Of a DNA stretch of 64,000 bases, positions 43,307 through 53,434 are shown one piece after another (positions within the stretch are counted from its first letter, which is position 1; the number at the start of each line of letters is the position of its first letter). The translations under genes and the position numbers were made by a program. This DNA is from Leptospira bouyouniensis. GTDB lineage: Bacteria > Spirochaetota > Leptospiria > Leptospirales > Leptospiraceae. Under the pieces are notes generated by a model that saw nothing but the letters and a program-made list of their open reading frames with translations, was not told where the DNA came from and searched no databases. The stretch covers positions 62,001 to 126,000 of the forward strand of contig NZ_RQFT01000008.1 of the NCBI RefSeq assembly GCF_004769525.1, given 5' to 3'.

Positions 43307-43590
43307 TGATTTTCATTCTAATCAGAGAAACACATGTCGAATTACCAGAGGTTGGGAAACGTTGCATCGATAGATTGCCTCTGGTTTCAAATGCTACAAT
43401 TGAAAAACTCTTTTTGCATTGTGATCAAATGGGTTTGTCGCGTATTTCTGGAAACGGTACTGATTCTATTTTTGTAAGAACATCCGATTTATCTTCCGTG
43501 AAGAATGGACTCAAAGATTTTTTCAAAATCCAAACTCCTTTAAAAATTACTGAACAATTTGTGATTTTTGAGCAAGAGTTGGGGGAATAA
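43306..43590 (+). CDS. Small tail-region phage protein, unknown
   Basis: 94 residues, alpha/beta (MIFILIRETHVELPEVGKRC). TAATG coupling with the upstream gene. Not recognised. Confidence 0.55.
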   Translation: MIFILIRETHVELPEVGKRCIDRLPLVSNATIEKLFLHCDQMGLSRISGNGTDSIFVRTSDLSSVKNGLKDFFKIQTPLKITEQFVIFEQELGE

Positions 43591-43593
43591 GAA

Positions 43594-44733
43594 ATGGTAT
43601 TTATAGTTACTCCAACAAGAACTTGGAATCGAATCACTCCAGCTGATGGTGATTTGATTAATCCTGAAATTCTAAGGATTTATGCTAACCTCAATCACTT
43701 GAAAGATGCACAAGATAATCCTTCACTAGGATTCCAACAACTAAATAATACTCCGAGTTCATTCTCCGGGAAAGTTGGGCAAATTCCTCTAGTCAATCAA
43801 GCTGAAAACGGGTTAGTTTATCAGAGAGTTTTTGGACTTTTAGATACAAAATGGAGCTCTAGAAAATTTAGTCCATCTCCGGAAGAGCCCTGGTTCCGAA
43901 AAGATTTAGATCATACTTTCGACGTTGAGAACTGGCCTCTCTTAATCAATCCATTGCGAAACATTAAATGGGAATTTGGTGCCGCTTCTGTTTTCAATGT
44001 CACCGGATTTGCAACTGGATCAGTCACACGTTTGCAGTTGGAGGACACTCTTACGGCACGAAATGTCGTTCGTGCGTTACTGGAAGATTATCATTATTCG
44101 AAATCTTATACTGCTTCAACTAACGCAGATGGAACGGATAGTGATACAGAATTTTCTGCTTGGGCTTTCATTGTAAGAATCGCTTCTGATATCGGAACAG
44201 GAGACAATGCACCTAAACTTGGACAAGAATTTAGAATCCGATATTTAACATCCCTAGCAAATACACTATCAGTTTCAAATCGATATATTTGCATCGATAA
44301 AGACACCTCCTCGCTTGCCACAACAGGCACCGGAACAATTGAAATTTATCCTTATCGAATTGCATCGGGCGGAACTCCTAATACGAGCAGCGCTAGGTGG
44401 AGAAAAATGCCTGAGTCTGGATTAATGACTCCAGGTGCTGTTTTTTATTCCGGAACTGATCTTGTCGAAGTTCCTGCAAATGCAAGAGTGAGAGATAGAG
44501 GACAACTTCACTGGCACCAAGCCTATAGAGGTGGTGGCTCGACTTCTACATCGGGACCAGATACTGCGACTTTGCTAGGTGCTACAGATGTAAGTTCGTA
44601 TGTTTCACAACTTAATAATGTCAGAGATATTGTTTCTGACCCTTTGGGAGGAAATCCGAGAAATGGTCCAAGTGTTAGGATTCGGTCAGGTGTTGAATAC
44701 CTATATGGAAATGGCGTAATTTACATTGCATGA
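43594..44733 (+). CDS. Tail fibre or receptor-binding protein, probable
   Basis: 379 residues. The N-terminus (TWNRITPADGDLINPEILRI) resembles fibre attachment regions; the middle is Ser/Thr/Gly-rich; a late RGQLHWHQAYRGGGSTSTSG stretch and a short C-terminal head follow. Position next to the fibre-assembly-like gene at the right end of the phage supports a host-recognition role (inference). Confidence 0.6.
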   Translation: MVFIVTPTRTWNRITPADGDLINPEILRIYANLNHLKDAQDNPSLGFQQLNNTPSSFSGKVGQIPLVNQAENGLVYQRVFGLLDTKWSSRKFSPSPEEPWFRKDLDHTFDVENWPLLINPLRNIKWEFGAASVFNVTGFATGSVTRLQLEDTLTARNVVRALLEDYHYSKSYTASTNADGTDSDTEFSAWAFIVRIASDIGTGDNAPKLGQEFRIRYLTSLANTLSVSNRYICIDKDTSSLATTGTGTIEIYPYRIASGGTPNTSSARWRKMPESGLMTPGAVFYSGTDLVEVPANARVRDRGQLHWHQAYRGGGSTSTSGPDTATLLGATDVSSYVSQLNNVRDIVSDPLGGNPRNGPSVRIRSGVEYLYGNGVIYIA

Positions 44734-44740
44734 GGTTAAA

Positions 44741-45283
44741 ATGTATTATTTAGTTCAAAACGATTCACTTATAGACCAATCTGAAAACAAATTAGATCTC
44801 GAATTGGTAATCGAGAGTGGAATGATGATATTCGATTCTTGGCCCCCGGCAGGGAAGAAGTTTGCAAATGGTGAATGGATTGAGAAATCTATATCCGAGA
44901 AAACAGAAGATGGTGAGATCAGTTTGGAAGATCGTCGTAATATTTTGAAATCGGAAATCCTATCATTTTGCTACAATAAACTTGAACAAGGAGTTCAATT
45001 CCAAAGTTTTAATTTTCAAGCAAGAGAAGAGGATCTAATTAGAATGTCCCTTGCTCTGAAAAAAATCGAATTGGGTGGGACTTGGTCTGGATATTGGAGA
45101 GACAATGTAAATCAATGGAGAGCGGTCACAGTTGAGCAATTAGGTGAGCTTGCGCTTACAGCTGGAAATTTTTGGGAAACCTGTTTTCGTAAATCGAGAA
45201 CTCTAATCGATGAATTGCCTTCGAAAAGCAAATCTCAGCTTTCAAGTTATAATATAAACCAAGAATGGAACCAAATTGCTTAA
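44741..45283 (+). CDS. Tail fibre assembly-like protein (DUF4376-type)
   Basis: 180 residues from ATG 44741 with GAGG 6 bases upstream. Short N-terminal beta segment (FDSWPPAGKKFANGEWIEKS), then a helical DUF4376-like domain (NILKSEILSFCYNKLEQGVQ, WRAVTVEQLGELALTAGNFW) seen in phage fibre-tip or fibre-assembly proteins. Last phage gene; its stop codon overlaps that of the convergent host gene. Confidence 0.65.
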   Translation: MYYLVQNDSLIDQSENKLDLELVIESGMMIFDSWPPAGKKFANGEWIEKSISEKTEDGEISLEDRRNILKSEILSFCYNKLEQGVQFQSFNFQAREEDLIRMSLALKKIELGGTWSGYWRDNVNQWRAVTVEQLGELALTAGNFWETCFRKSRTLIDELPSKSKSQLSSYNINQEWNQIA

Positions 45284-46728
45284 TATCGTTTAGTTGCATT
45301 TTTGGTGCGTAATTGAATATTCAGTCTTGCGCGCGAATATAATTTTTCATCTATTCCAATTCGTTTCACTTTCGGATTACACGCATTAGGACTTGCAAAC
45401 TTCATTTTACCATTCAATGAAAGCAAATTTGATGAAATCAAATAATTGCGCGAGTCTGTCTGATCAAATTGGATCATAAGTGGTAGTTTCACTTGGTTAC
45501 ATTTCCAATAAAAACGCAATGTTGGATCATTTACGTTCACATCTTGCCAAAAAAATTCGAATTCGTTTTGATTCTGACAAAATTCGAAGGTTTTAGAATC
45601 TGCATTTGTTTGCCGAAGATTCTTCCTTGGAAATATTGAAAATACAGATTTCTGATAGCCGAAACTAGAAAATATTCCACGTGGAATCCAAATTTCAGTC
45701 TCGACTTGGTTTACTAACTCTTTTGCTTTTGCCTCACCTAACTGTTTTTTTGATTCCAAATACAATGAATTGGAAAGTGTATTGGTAAATTCTGGAAAAA
45801 ATCGATCACCAACATTTGTTTTTGTAATCGCCTGGAAAATCGTTAGGTCAGCCAACTCTTTTCCAACCAAAGATCTGTACTTCCACAAAATAGAAGGAAT
45901 GAATGTAAAATTCTTTTTAAAATCACTTTCCGTAATGGAATCATAAAACCCAATTTCACGATCCAAACGAAACGAACTGACTAATAACTGCCGCTTCACT
46001 CCTTCACAAGTTTTATGAGAATACAACTCAGGATAATCAATCATAGAAGCTGCATAATAATCGGAGATCCCTTCCGCAAGAGAACGACCAATCGCATTAT
46101 TCCCTAAATATTTTCCAGTGATGAGATGAGTGTATTCATGGTAAATGGAATCGGGGCATGCGGCTGTGTCAATTATCCGATCAAAAACAAATCGATCTAC
46201 GATTGGAAAATCCCATTTAGGAGCAAACCACATTTCGTTATTCCATTTTCCTTGTATTTCGGATGGAGGAATGGTAAGCGCAGTATTCTTTAATTTTACT
46301 TTTGGATCATAATACAACAATGGTGAATAAACATATGGAGCATCCACTCGAATGATGATTTTTTGTTTTGGAGTTGTTGTAACATTTTTGAATCCAGCTT
46401 GTTTATAAATTTGATTAAATCTCGATTCAATTTTTTGGAGTTGGTAACCCAAAGTGAGTAATTTCTGATTTCCATAAACTTGTTCTAAAAGGATAGGATC
46501 TTTTTCGAACTGGGAATGGATGGAAAAATTCTCCAATACATAATGTGAAGTTGACTTGAGGTTTAGTTCCTCTCTTGTTATTTTTTTTGGAACAAATTGT
46601 TTTTGTAAGGGTTCCCAATCCAATACCTGATCATCCACCTGGGAGACCCCAATTAAGTTTGTAGTAATCAAAAATAAGAACACTGAAGAGAAACCAAAAA
46701 TTCTCTTTTTCATTCGATTCAACTTCAT
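45280..46728 (-). CDS. Secreted zinc metallopeptidase-like protein, 3' end replaced by phage sequence
   Basis: 482 residues with GGAGG 6 bases before the ATG. Signal peptide (RIFGFSSVFLFLITTNLIGV); residues 197-201 HEYTH with a downstream Glu219 (RSLAEGISDYYAAS) form a gluzincin-type HExxH...E site, so a periplasmic or exported peptidase is likely. Codons 1-464 are host sequence. The last 18 residues (SRARLNIQL...KNATKRY) come from the prophage right end; the native last 56 codons lie at 7667-7837. The catalytic part is intact, so activity may survive. Confidence 0.8.
   Translation of the reverse strand: MKLNRMKKRIFGFSSVFLFLITTNLIGVSQVDDQVLDWEPLQKQFVPKKITREELNLKSTSHYVLENFSIHSQFEKDPILLEQVYGNQKLLTLGYQLQKIESRFNQIYKQAGFKNVTTTPKQKIIIRVDAPYVYSPLLYYDPKVKLKNTALTIPPSEIQGKWNNEMWFAPKWDFPIVDRFVFDRIIDTAACPDSIYHEYTHLITGKYLGNNAIGRSLAEGISDYYAASMIDYPELYSHKTCEGVKRQLLVSSFRLDREIGFYDSITESDFKKNFTFIPSILWKYRSLVGKELADLTIFQAITKTNVGDRFFPEFTNTLSNSLYLESKKQLGEAKAKELVNQVETEIWIPRGIFSSFGYQKSVFSIFPRKNLRQTNADSKTFEFCQNQNEFEFFWQDVNVNDPTLRFYWKCNQVKLPLMIQFDQTDSRNYLISSNLLSLNGKMKFASPNACNPKVKRIGIDEKLYSRARLNIQLRTKNATKRY
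45336..45346. repeat. Right flanking direct repeat of the prophage (11 bp)
   Basis: AATATAATTTT, the second copy of the repeat at 7837-7847. It lies within the metallopeptidase reading frame (codons for the residues KLY at 462-464). Host sequence continues to the right and phage sequence (GCGCG) lies immediately to the left. Confidence 0.8.
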
Positions 46729-46841
46729 GGATTTCCTCCGATAGATATTCGTTGTTAAAAAAACAATCTCGCTTCTCCATTATTTTAACATTTAGAAAAG
46801 CAAGATTTAGATTTTTAAATGAAACTAATGTTTTGAATCAA

Positions 46842-47267
46842 TTAGATCCCAAGTCCAACAGAGTCATACATCCCACCAGTCACTACTGTTCCGAATCCAC
46901 CGGCATGCACTAAAATCCCAACGATAGCGACAACTGTAACTGACGCTAAAACATTCTCCATGATTTTGAAATTATTTCCGTGTAAGTAATTTCCAGTAGC
47001 TTCTTTCAATTGAATGGATGAAGCTATGCTGTCCAAATCTTGGTCGAGTGTTCCAGCAAATTCAGCGTTTTTGATCGCTCTTTTGATTCTTACAAATTCA
47101 CTCGGAGTTATGTGAGCTTTTAAATAGTCATGAGCTTCTTTGTTAGTCATACCATTTGTGACTAAAAGATTTGCTGCTTCTTTTACTTTGATTTGGTTTG
47201 CAGGAGATGCAAAAGTAACTTGCGAAGCAAACACGATCGCTATCAATAAACTAATTTTCTTTTTCAT
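46842..47267 (-). CDS. Small secreted protein with a C-terminal hydrophobic stretch
   Basis: 141 residues from ATG 47265-47267 with GAGGA 8 bases upstream; the longer in-frame reading has no ribosome site. Signal peptide MKKKISLLIAIVFASQVTFA, then helices (EAANLLVTNGMTNKEAHDYL) and a hydrophobic C-terminus (VLASVTVVAIVGILVHAGGF) that may anchor it in a membrane. No family recognised. Confidence 0.65.
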   Translation of the reverse strand: MKKKISLLIAIVFASQVTFASPANQIKVKEAANLLVTNGMTNKEAHDYLKAHITPSEFVRIKRAIKNAEFAGTLDQDLDSIASSIQLKEATGNYLHGNNFKIMENVLASVTVVAIVGILVHAGGFGTVVTGGMYDSVGLGI

Positions 47268-47389
47268 GGCTTTGTCCTCGTAACAAATTTGTTTTGAGAG
47301 TGTTTTCAAAACGGCTCTCACAAACTTGACTCCAATCATACAGGGAATGGTTCGCCAAATCGTCTGATTGGATCGGATTGGTTGGAAAA

Positions 47390-48523
47390 CTACGTCCGGT
47401 TGGATCGAATAGGATGTTTTTTTAGAATTTTTTCTCTGTATTCTCTTGGAGTGGTTCCCGTTTCTTTTTTAAAAGCTTCATTAAACGTAGATTTGGATCC
47501 AAAACCAACATCATAGGCAATGGCGAGAAGTGATCTTTCTGGTTCTTTTATGATCCGGTCTTTGGCTTCATTGATTCTATAAGAATTTGTGAACTGATAA
47601 AAACTTTTTTTCATCTCAGAATTTAAAAATTCTGACAGCTGGTGTGAACTTAAGTTCAATTCTTCTGCTAAATCACGAAGGCTAAGTGTTTCATCTCGGT
47701 AAATCATTTGAATTTCAAATAATTGTTTTAGATTTTCACGGATGAGATTATGATCTAATTTAGAGATTTGAGAGATTTTTGCTTTTTTTTCGTCTTCAAC
47801 AATCTTCCGGACTTCCAAGAAGAAATCCGGATAACTCTGACGAATCACATACAAAATGCATAAAAAAATACCAATTGCGAGCCCAGAAATTTGAAACGAA
47901 GTGTGATCTCCAGTGGCGATTGATTTAAGTCCGTATAATGACAATGCAAAACAAAAACCGACAATTGTGGTTCCAATGCGGAGAGTGTAGTTTTTGCGAA
48001 ACGTACTCCATCGAATTTTCTTAGAAATTCGCCATACAATCCGAATCATACACCAGAAATAGATGAAAATGGTAATTAAGACCAAAACAATCGGTTTTTC
48101 TAAGTATGGATTCACCCCATTGGCTTCTTTTACCAAGTCATTTGAATGGTTCCATAGATTCCATAAAAGAATGATAAGAAAGGTAAGTAAAATGGGAACG
48201 ATGCGGTATGATAATCGTCGGAAGGAACGAAACTTCCCTTCCAGAACAATGAGGAAGTACTCATCTAACAAAACACCTAAACAAGCAATCATGGGTAAAT
48301 TTGTTAGATACAATGGATAAAAGGAACGAATATGACCTGAAGAAACTAGATATAAATTGAACAAATGGTAACTTGTTCCTAAAAAGATAACCCCAAGCAA
48401 AATCTGTTTTCGATTTTTATGGTAACTAAAGAATTCTCCTACTGCATAGAGAAAGGCAAGAATCGTTGAGAATAATAAAAAGAAATTCAAAGATTCAAAA
48501 TGAGTCTGAAAAAATAAATCCAT
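47390..48523 (-). CDS. AraC-family regulator with an N-terminal membrane domain
   Basis: 377 residues. The N-terminal 240 residues contain about seven hydrophobic segments (FFLLFSTILAFLYAVGEFF, LTFLIILLWNLW, VLVLITIFIYFWCMIRIVW), and the C-terminal 100 residues are an AraC HTH pair (SLRDLAEELNLSSHQLSEFL, LLAIAYDVGFGSKSTFNEAF). A membrane-sensing transcription factor of a type common in leptospires. The signal and targets are unknown. Divergent to the gene at 48780. Confidence 0.88.
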   Translation of the reverse strand: MDLFFQTHFESLNFFLLFSTILAFLYAVGEFFSYHKNRKQILLGVIFLGTSYHLFNLYLVSSGHIRSFYPLYLTNLPMIACLGVLLDEYFLIVLEGKFRSFRRLSYRIVPILLTFLIILLWNLWNHSNDLVKEANGVNPYLEKPIVLVLITIFIYFWCMIRIVWRISKKIRWSTFRKNYTLRIGTTIVGFCFALSLYGLKSIATGDHTSFQISGLAIGIFLCILYVIRQSYPDFFLEVRKIVEDEKKAKISQISKLDHNLIRENLKQLFEIQMIYRDETLSLRDLAEELNLSSHQLSEFLNSEMKKSFYQFTNSYRINEAKDRIIKEPERSLLAIAYDVGFGSKSTFNEAFKKETGTTPREYREKILKKHPIRSNRT

Positions 48524-48779
48524 TCAAATACCAACTGTCAAATTTCACTTAAGAAATTGTGACCTTTAGACTCAAGAAACAAGAGTGACATCTGATGTGA
48601 CCATTCCTTTTTGCTAAAGAAACAAGGCATTTCTCTTAAATTTGAGAGAAAGAATTGGCAACTTTTCAACACAATTAGTCCGATTCGATCGAAACGGAGG
48701 TAGAAATGAGTTTGAATTGATCCACTTTGACGACTGATACATTGGATTGTTCTATCATTAGAACATAAAGAGGTGCTTT
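48524..48779. promoter_or_regulatory. Divergent intergenic region with dyad symmetries
   Basis: 256 bases with no gene. GTGAC recurs three times near 48559-48601, the last two forming a 17-base near-palindrome (GTGACATCTGATGTGAC, 48585-48601). A second inverted repeat TTTCTCT / AGAGAAA lies at 48630-48651. Likely control region for the AraC-type regulator and the gene at 48780; which protein binds is unknown. Confidence 0.45.
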
Positions 48780-49424
48780 ATGTCTTTTGTTAGTTTATCC
48801 AATCCATTACTTCAGACCAAGGTTGAGACTGATTTCTCTCCCATACGTATGGGATCCCAATCAAAATCCATTCAAACGGAAAATGAGAAAAATTTATTAT
48901 TACAAGGGAACATTTTTTACCATAGCCAACTTTCCATTTCAGTATCTGCAGCTGATATGGCATTTTACTGGAAACGTTGCGATGTTTTAGCAAATTTTAT
49001 TTCACAATTTTACTTTCACTCTTACGAATCGAAACAACTTGATAAAAATACAATTTCAACGGTCATCAATGAACTAGTGGAAAATGCAGCAAAACATTCT
49101 GACAAGGAAAATAACAAAATCACAATAGAAATTAAAGACCTCGGGAACCAATTAAGAATTGAAGTGAAAAATAAAATTACTCCCTGGATGAAGGCAATTT
49201 TTGAAAACAAAATTCTTACCTTACAAACCAATCCCATCAATGATTTGTATTTTGAAGCACTTGAGGCAAATAACAGAGGAAATGCGAACTTTGGCATTGG
49301 ATTACTTCGATTGCTCAAAGATTACCAACTTCCAATTGCTTATGAGTTTACAAAACTAGAAGGGAATGTATTTGAAATCACTATGAGAGCTCATATTCTC
49401 ATCTCTGAAAACGAAACTCTCTAA
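48780..49424 (+). CDS. ATP-binding (HATPase-fold) regulatory protein
   Basis: 214 residues. The N box VINELVENAAKHS with NANFGIGLLRL as a glycine box marks the GHKL/HATPase fold, but there is no His phosphoacceptor domain, so it resembles anti-sigma-type or SiaB/slr1658-like serine kinases. AGAGGTG precedes the ATG. No partner-switch protein is visible nearby. Confidence 0.75.
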   Translation: MSFVSLSNPLLQTKVETDFSPIRMGSQSKSIQTENEKNLLLQGNIFYHSQLSISVSAADMAFYWKRCDVLANFISQFYFHSYESKQLDKNTISTVINELVENAAKHSDKENNKITIEIKDLGNQLRIEVKNKITPWMKAIFENKILTLQTNPINDLYFEALEANNRGNANFGIGLLRLLKDYQLPIAYEFTKLEGNVFEITMRAHILISENETL

Positions 49425-49484
49425 ACTTTTGTTTAAGGTAACTCATTTTTGATAACACACAAGTTTCGCAAATGTCATGATTTA

Positions 49485-50771
49485 TCACATGGATTTGAGG
49501 ATGTCGAAGAATCCAGGGAAACTTGTGTCCACCCAACTTGTATCATCAAACGTCAGTTCGATGCCTGATAATTTAGACAATATAGCAAAACTCATGGCAA
49601 TCCGATGGTCCATAAAGGTTTCAATTTTTGCTTTATTGATGGATCCTATTTCACCAAATTCATATCCATCCTTCATTTCATTTACCTTGACACCTAATTT
49701 TTCTAAATTGGATACCATTGACAAAATTCTGTCTGATTCTTTGGCTCTCAGTTCTTCTGCATGAGAAATTTGAAATCCACCTTCTGAAAAAAGTCCTGCT
49801 ATGGTTAAGATAGGAATTTCATCAATAATAGAAGGGATTAAATCTTCTGTGATAACAGTTCGTTTCAATTTGGAAGGGTAAACAAGTAAGTCTCCAATTT
49901 CTTCACCGCATTCGATGCGTTTGGCGATTATCTCAATTTTTCCACCCATTTTTTGTAAGACAGTCAGAATCCCAATCCGCGAAGGATTGAGTCCAATGTT
50001 TTTGATGAGGAGTGGTTCGGATCCTCCAACACAAAGCCCAAATACAATATAAAAGGCTGCGCTAGAAATATCACCTGGGATCACATACTTAGTTCCTTCA
50101 AAATTGTAAGGAGGATTTACTGTAAAATGCACTGGAGAATGATGGACGATGTTTCCACCAAGAAACCGAATCATATTTTCAGTATGGTCTCTCGATACTT
50201 CAGATTCTTTGTAGTCAATGGAGATGTCTGAAGACAAGGCGGCAAGGACTAAAGCACTTTTGATTTGTGCAGAAGCAATTGGACTTTGGTAGGTATAATC
50301 TTTTAATTGTTTCCCATGGATACGGAGTGGCGCTCTGTCGTTGCCATCGACAGATAGAATCTCAGCTCCCATCTCTTTTAAAGGGTTCATGATTCTTGCC
50401 ATAGGTCGTTTGCAAAGGGAAGCATCTCCTGTAAGGGTAGCGCGAATCTGAGGGAGTCCCGCCAATAACCCTGCAGACAGACGAATTCCTGTTCCAGCAT
50501 TTCCAAAATCCAAGACACCAATCGGAGATTTCAGATTTTTTTTGCCTGGGCTTTCGACTGAATAACTTCCTTTCCCGAGAGAACTGACAGAAAGACCCAT
50601 TGATTCAAAACAATGCAAGGTATGGAGGGGGTCTTCCCCTTCTAAAAAGCCATGGATTTCGGATTTCCCTTGGGAGAGTGCACAAAAAAGCACGGTCCTA
50701 TGTGAGATGGACTTATCTCCAGGGACATAAATTTCTTTTTTTGCATTTAATTTGATTTGTGGCTGCAACAT
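49485..50771 (-). CDS. aroA: 3-phosphoshikimate 1-carboxyvinyltransferase
   Basis: EPSP synthase, sixth step of the shikimate pathway: shikimate-3-phosphate plus PEP gives EPSP. 428 residues, the normal length. [14 protein letters not shown] (PEP/S3P-binding Lys), [19 protein letters not shown] and [13 protein letters not shown] are signature motifs; [10 protein letters not shown] near the C-terminus also fits. Monocistronic by layout. Confidence 0.96.
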   Translation of the reverse strand: MLQPQIKLNAKKEIYVPGDKSISHRTVLFCALSQGKSEIHGFLEGEDPLHTLHCFESMGLSVSSLGKGSYSVESPGKKNLKSPIGVLDFGNAGTGIRLSAGLLAGLPQIRATLTGDASLCKRPMARIMNPLKEMGAEILSVDGNDRAPLRIHGKQLKDYTYQSPIASAQIKSALVLAALSSDISIDYKESEVSRDHTENMIRFLGGNIVHHSPVHFTVNPPYNFEGTKYVIPGDISSAAFYIVFGLCVGGSEPLLIKNIGLNPSRIGILTVLQKMGGKIEIIAKRIECGEEIGDLLVYPSKLKRTVITEDLIPSIIDEIPILTIAGLFSEGGFQISHAEELRAKESDRILSMVSNLEKLGVKVNEMKDGYEFGEIGSINKAKIETFMDHRIAMSFAILSKLSGIELTFDDTSWVDTSFPGFFDILKSM

Positions 50772-50858
50772 GTTGTATTTTTCTAAAAAGTATTTTGCAA
50801 TTTGGCGCTTCTTTATTAGCGTTTGTCGGAAACCTAAGTTTCATTTACGAACAACCAA

Positions 50859-53396
50859 ATGCCTCTAGATACCAGTAAAAATAACCAAAAGATCCCAGTC
50901 AATCCAGGTGAAGTCCTTTTCATTGGTGGTAAAGCCGCAACGTCGATGAACATACTCCATGAGGGTTCGGTTCGAGTTGAGACTACCCTCGGTGATACAA
51001 GCATAGTTCTCTATAGTTTGGAAGGTGCAAACCTTACTCCAGGTATCTTTGCACTCTTAGAAGGAACGCCCTACCCTTATACAATTCGGGCAAAAACATC
51101 ATGTGTTGTATCAACATATGTGATGAACCAACCCAATGCAAAAAAAACTCTCACAACAAAGGTATCAGTTGGGGTTATGGCAGTTCGCACCTTACTCAAG
51201 GAAATTGGAGAACTTTACAAACGAGTATTATCCATCAAAGGACTCGCTTCCAAATTTGATCAAACGATGGATAACTTGGGTGCAGTGTATTATATTTTAA
51301 ACCCTTCTATTTTTTCTGATGTGACTCCTGGCGCAAAAATTACTCGAGACGAAAACATCATCGATCCTGTGATGAAACTCATTCGAAACAATCTTGCAGG
51401 TTTCCAAGAACATGGTGGAATTTTGCCTGAAAAACCAACGGTTCATTTTTTAGAGGAAGACCATGGTGAATTTTTCGAAAAGGATTATAGTGAAGCGATC
51501 GAATGGAATGATGCAGAATTTCATTTCATAAGAAAAATCCTTTCTGTGAATCCCAAAATTTCACAAGCTTTATTCGAAGCAGATCCAAGTTTACTACAAA
51601 GTGCTGCTGAAAGTTATGTAAAAACATATCGTGAATTATTTGAATTACTCAGCAAGGAAACCTATGAATTATCGGAAACAATGAATTCTATGTTTGTAGG
51701 CGAAAATGGTTTATTAGAAAAATTCAATCTTACCCTAGATTTATTTAATACGGGTTATTCGACAATTCCTTCTACTGTTTTACTTCCAATTACAGAATGG
51801 GCTCTGAAAAAATCAAAATCTCTTCTCGATGAATACAAACAAATATTTGGAACCAATTATGCATCAACAGGAAATTGTTTAGAGAAACTAGAATCAAAAC
51901 AATCCGAACTAACATCCAAGTTTGGTCATGAATTAAATGCACAAAAAAACAAAGAGGAAGCGATTGCCCAAGGTAACGATCCAATCCGGGCAGGTATTGA
52001 TACCAAGGCTTTAAAAGTTGAATTATTAAACTCAGCTAGCCAAATTTTAAACTATTCCCAAGCAGACCCAGAATCAGTAAAAGAGTTTTCGACTCTCATG
52101 GTGAAGCTTAAGTCTTTCAAAAATCCATTAGATCCGGAACCAGACAATCGTAAAATCAGAAGAACCATTGCCAAAACGTATTGGGATGTGTATAAAAAAT
52201 CTTTCACAAAATGGTTACAATCTGGCAAACAAGCACCGAAAGCCGTTGAACTTATGTTACGTTACGGTTATTTTGATGAATCCTTACTTGATGATGGACA
52301 TATCGTAGAGCTAGTAGGAAGGTTGTACCAACCTGGAGGGAATCCAAGTGCACCAATCCACCATGGAACAGATTGGTTAGAAAAAATTTATTCACGAGAA
52401 GTGCCAACGTCCGTGGACGAATTAGGGCAAACATTTTTTGAAAAATTGAAAATGGACCTAAAAGATTCTGGAATCAAATCGGAAAAAGACATTCCACCAG
52501 ATTACGATACAGGAGAAGCAAGGCTTGGATCTGAAATAACATCCATGTACGAACCAAACGTAAGATTGACGTCAGGAAATATTGCAAGCCACTTTCCTAT
52601 CTTAACAAAATACCATATCACAATTCCACTTGAGAAATGTTTTGTTTCCAAAGATGATGTTGAGAAAGCTCTACAATATATTTTGGGTATTGATTATACA
52701 GCATTCAATCGAGAAGTGATCTACAGAAACGAAGATATTGGAATCAAAAATGAATTCATCCAAAGGTCGATCATTCCAGATTTTATCTTAGTCCCATCAA
52801 TTGGACCTAAAATTATGATGTGGCAAGACCTTTCAATCTTTCGCGGAGCTGGTTCCAAAGAGTCTAGAGGTAGAATTTGTATCCCTCATTTTGTAACGGG
52901 AGATCTCAAAACATTTATGTTGGAAGCTATCGCAGCGTTCCGTTGGGAATTATGTAAAAACATCCTTGGACCGGATTGGAACAATGTGGGAATTCCATCC
53001 ATCACAGCAGATTACACGGATTATGTGCAATTTTATAAAAAAAGTAAGGATCTTTCGCCAGAACTCAAAGAAAAAATTTCTTCTGAATTCAAACGATTCC
53101 GAACTGACCGCGATAAATTTGCTTACGACTATTCTTTGTGGATACGATACGAAGCTGAAGGAGTACAACGTGTCAACCGAGTGGTACGTTCTATCTTCTA
53201 CAGGCACATACCATTCCACAAAAATATCAGGGAAAAAGTATCAACACAACCGGCGTATGCAGAACTACACAACCGGTTCAAAAACATTCGCACACGACAA
53301 CATAAAGAATTTGAGAATAAGTATAAAAAGTACATGGATGCCAGTGGAAATTTACCAAAAGAATTGTATGAAAATTTAACTTTTTACGAAGTTTAA
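50859..53396 (+). CDS. Large cyclic-nucleotide-binding-like protein
   Basis: 845 residues. Residues about 15-115 resemble a cNMP-binding beta-barrel ([40 protein letters not shown]), but the Arg-containing phosphate cassette is not obvious, so binding is uncertain. The remaining 700 residues are helical and unassigned ([39 protein letters not shown]). No signal peptide; probably cytosolic. A conserved leptospiral type of protein, I believe. Function unknown. Confidence 0.65.
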   Translation: MPLDTSKNNQKIPVNPGEVLFIGGKAATSMNILHEGSVRVETTLGDTSIVLYSLEGANLTPGIFALLEGTPYPYTIRAKTSCVVSTYVMNQPNAKKTLTTKVSVGVMAVRTLLKEIGELYKRVLSIKGLASKFDQTMDNLGAVYYILNPSIFSDVTPGAKITRDENIIDPVMKLIRNNLAGFQEHGGILPEKPTVHFLEEDHGEFFEKDYSEAIEWNDAEFHFIRKILSVNPKISQALFEADPSLLQSAAESYVKTYRELFELLSKETYELSETMNSMFVGENGLLEKFNLTLDLFNTGYSTIPSTVLLPITEWALKKSKSLLDEYKQIFGTNYASTGNCLEKLESKQSELTSKFGHELNAQKNKEEAIAQGNDPIRAGIDTKALKVELLNSASQILNYSQADPESVKEFSTLMVKLKSFKNPLDPEPDNRKIRRTIAKTYWDVYKKSFTKWLQSGKQAPKAVELMLRYGYFDESLLDDGHIVELVGRLYQPGGNPSAPIHHGTDWLEKIYSREVPTSVDELGQTFFEKLKMDLKDSGIKSEKDIPPDYDTGEARLGSEITSMYEPNVRLTSGNIASHFPILTKYHITIPLEKCFVSKDDVEKALQYILGIDYTAFNREVIYRNEDIGIKNEFIQRSIIPDFILVPSIGPKIMMWQDLSIFRGAGSKESRGRICIPHFVTGDLKTFMLEAIAAFRWELCKNILGPDWNNVGIPSITADYTDYVQFYKKSKDLSPELKEKISSEFKRFRTDRDKFAYDYSLWIRYEAEGVQRVNRVVRSIFYRHIPFHKNIREKVSTQPAYAELHNRFKNIRTRQHKEFENKYKKYMDASGNLPKELYENLTFYEV

Positions 53397-53434
53397 TCCT
53401 TGCCAACCTCCGTAGATGCAACACAATTGCATCC

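Larger units (their letters stand above)
7848..45335. mobile_element. Complete Mu-like transposable prophage, about 37.5 kb
   Basis: Bounded by the 11-bp direct repeat and by restoration of a split host gene. It carries a full Mu-type gene set: Ner-like and repressor genes, DDE transposase with AAA+ partner, Gam, GemA-like protein, lysis genes, terminase, portal, MuF, protease/scaffold, capsid, contractile tail, baseplate and fibres. Size and gene order match Mu (about 37 kb). All major modules look intact; the only doubts are the terminase split and the unusual ends, which do not show the TG...CA termini typical of Mu relatives at any placement of a 5-bp duplication. Confidence 0.9.
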
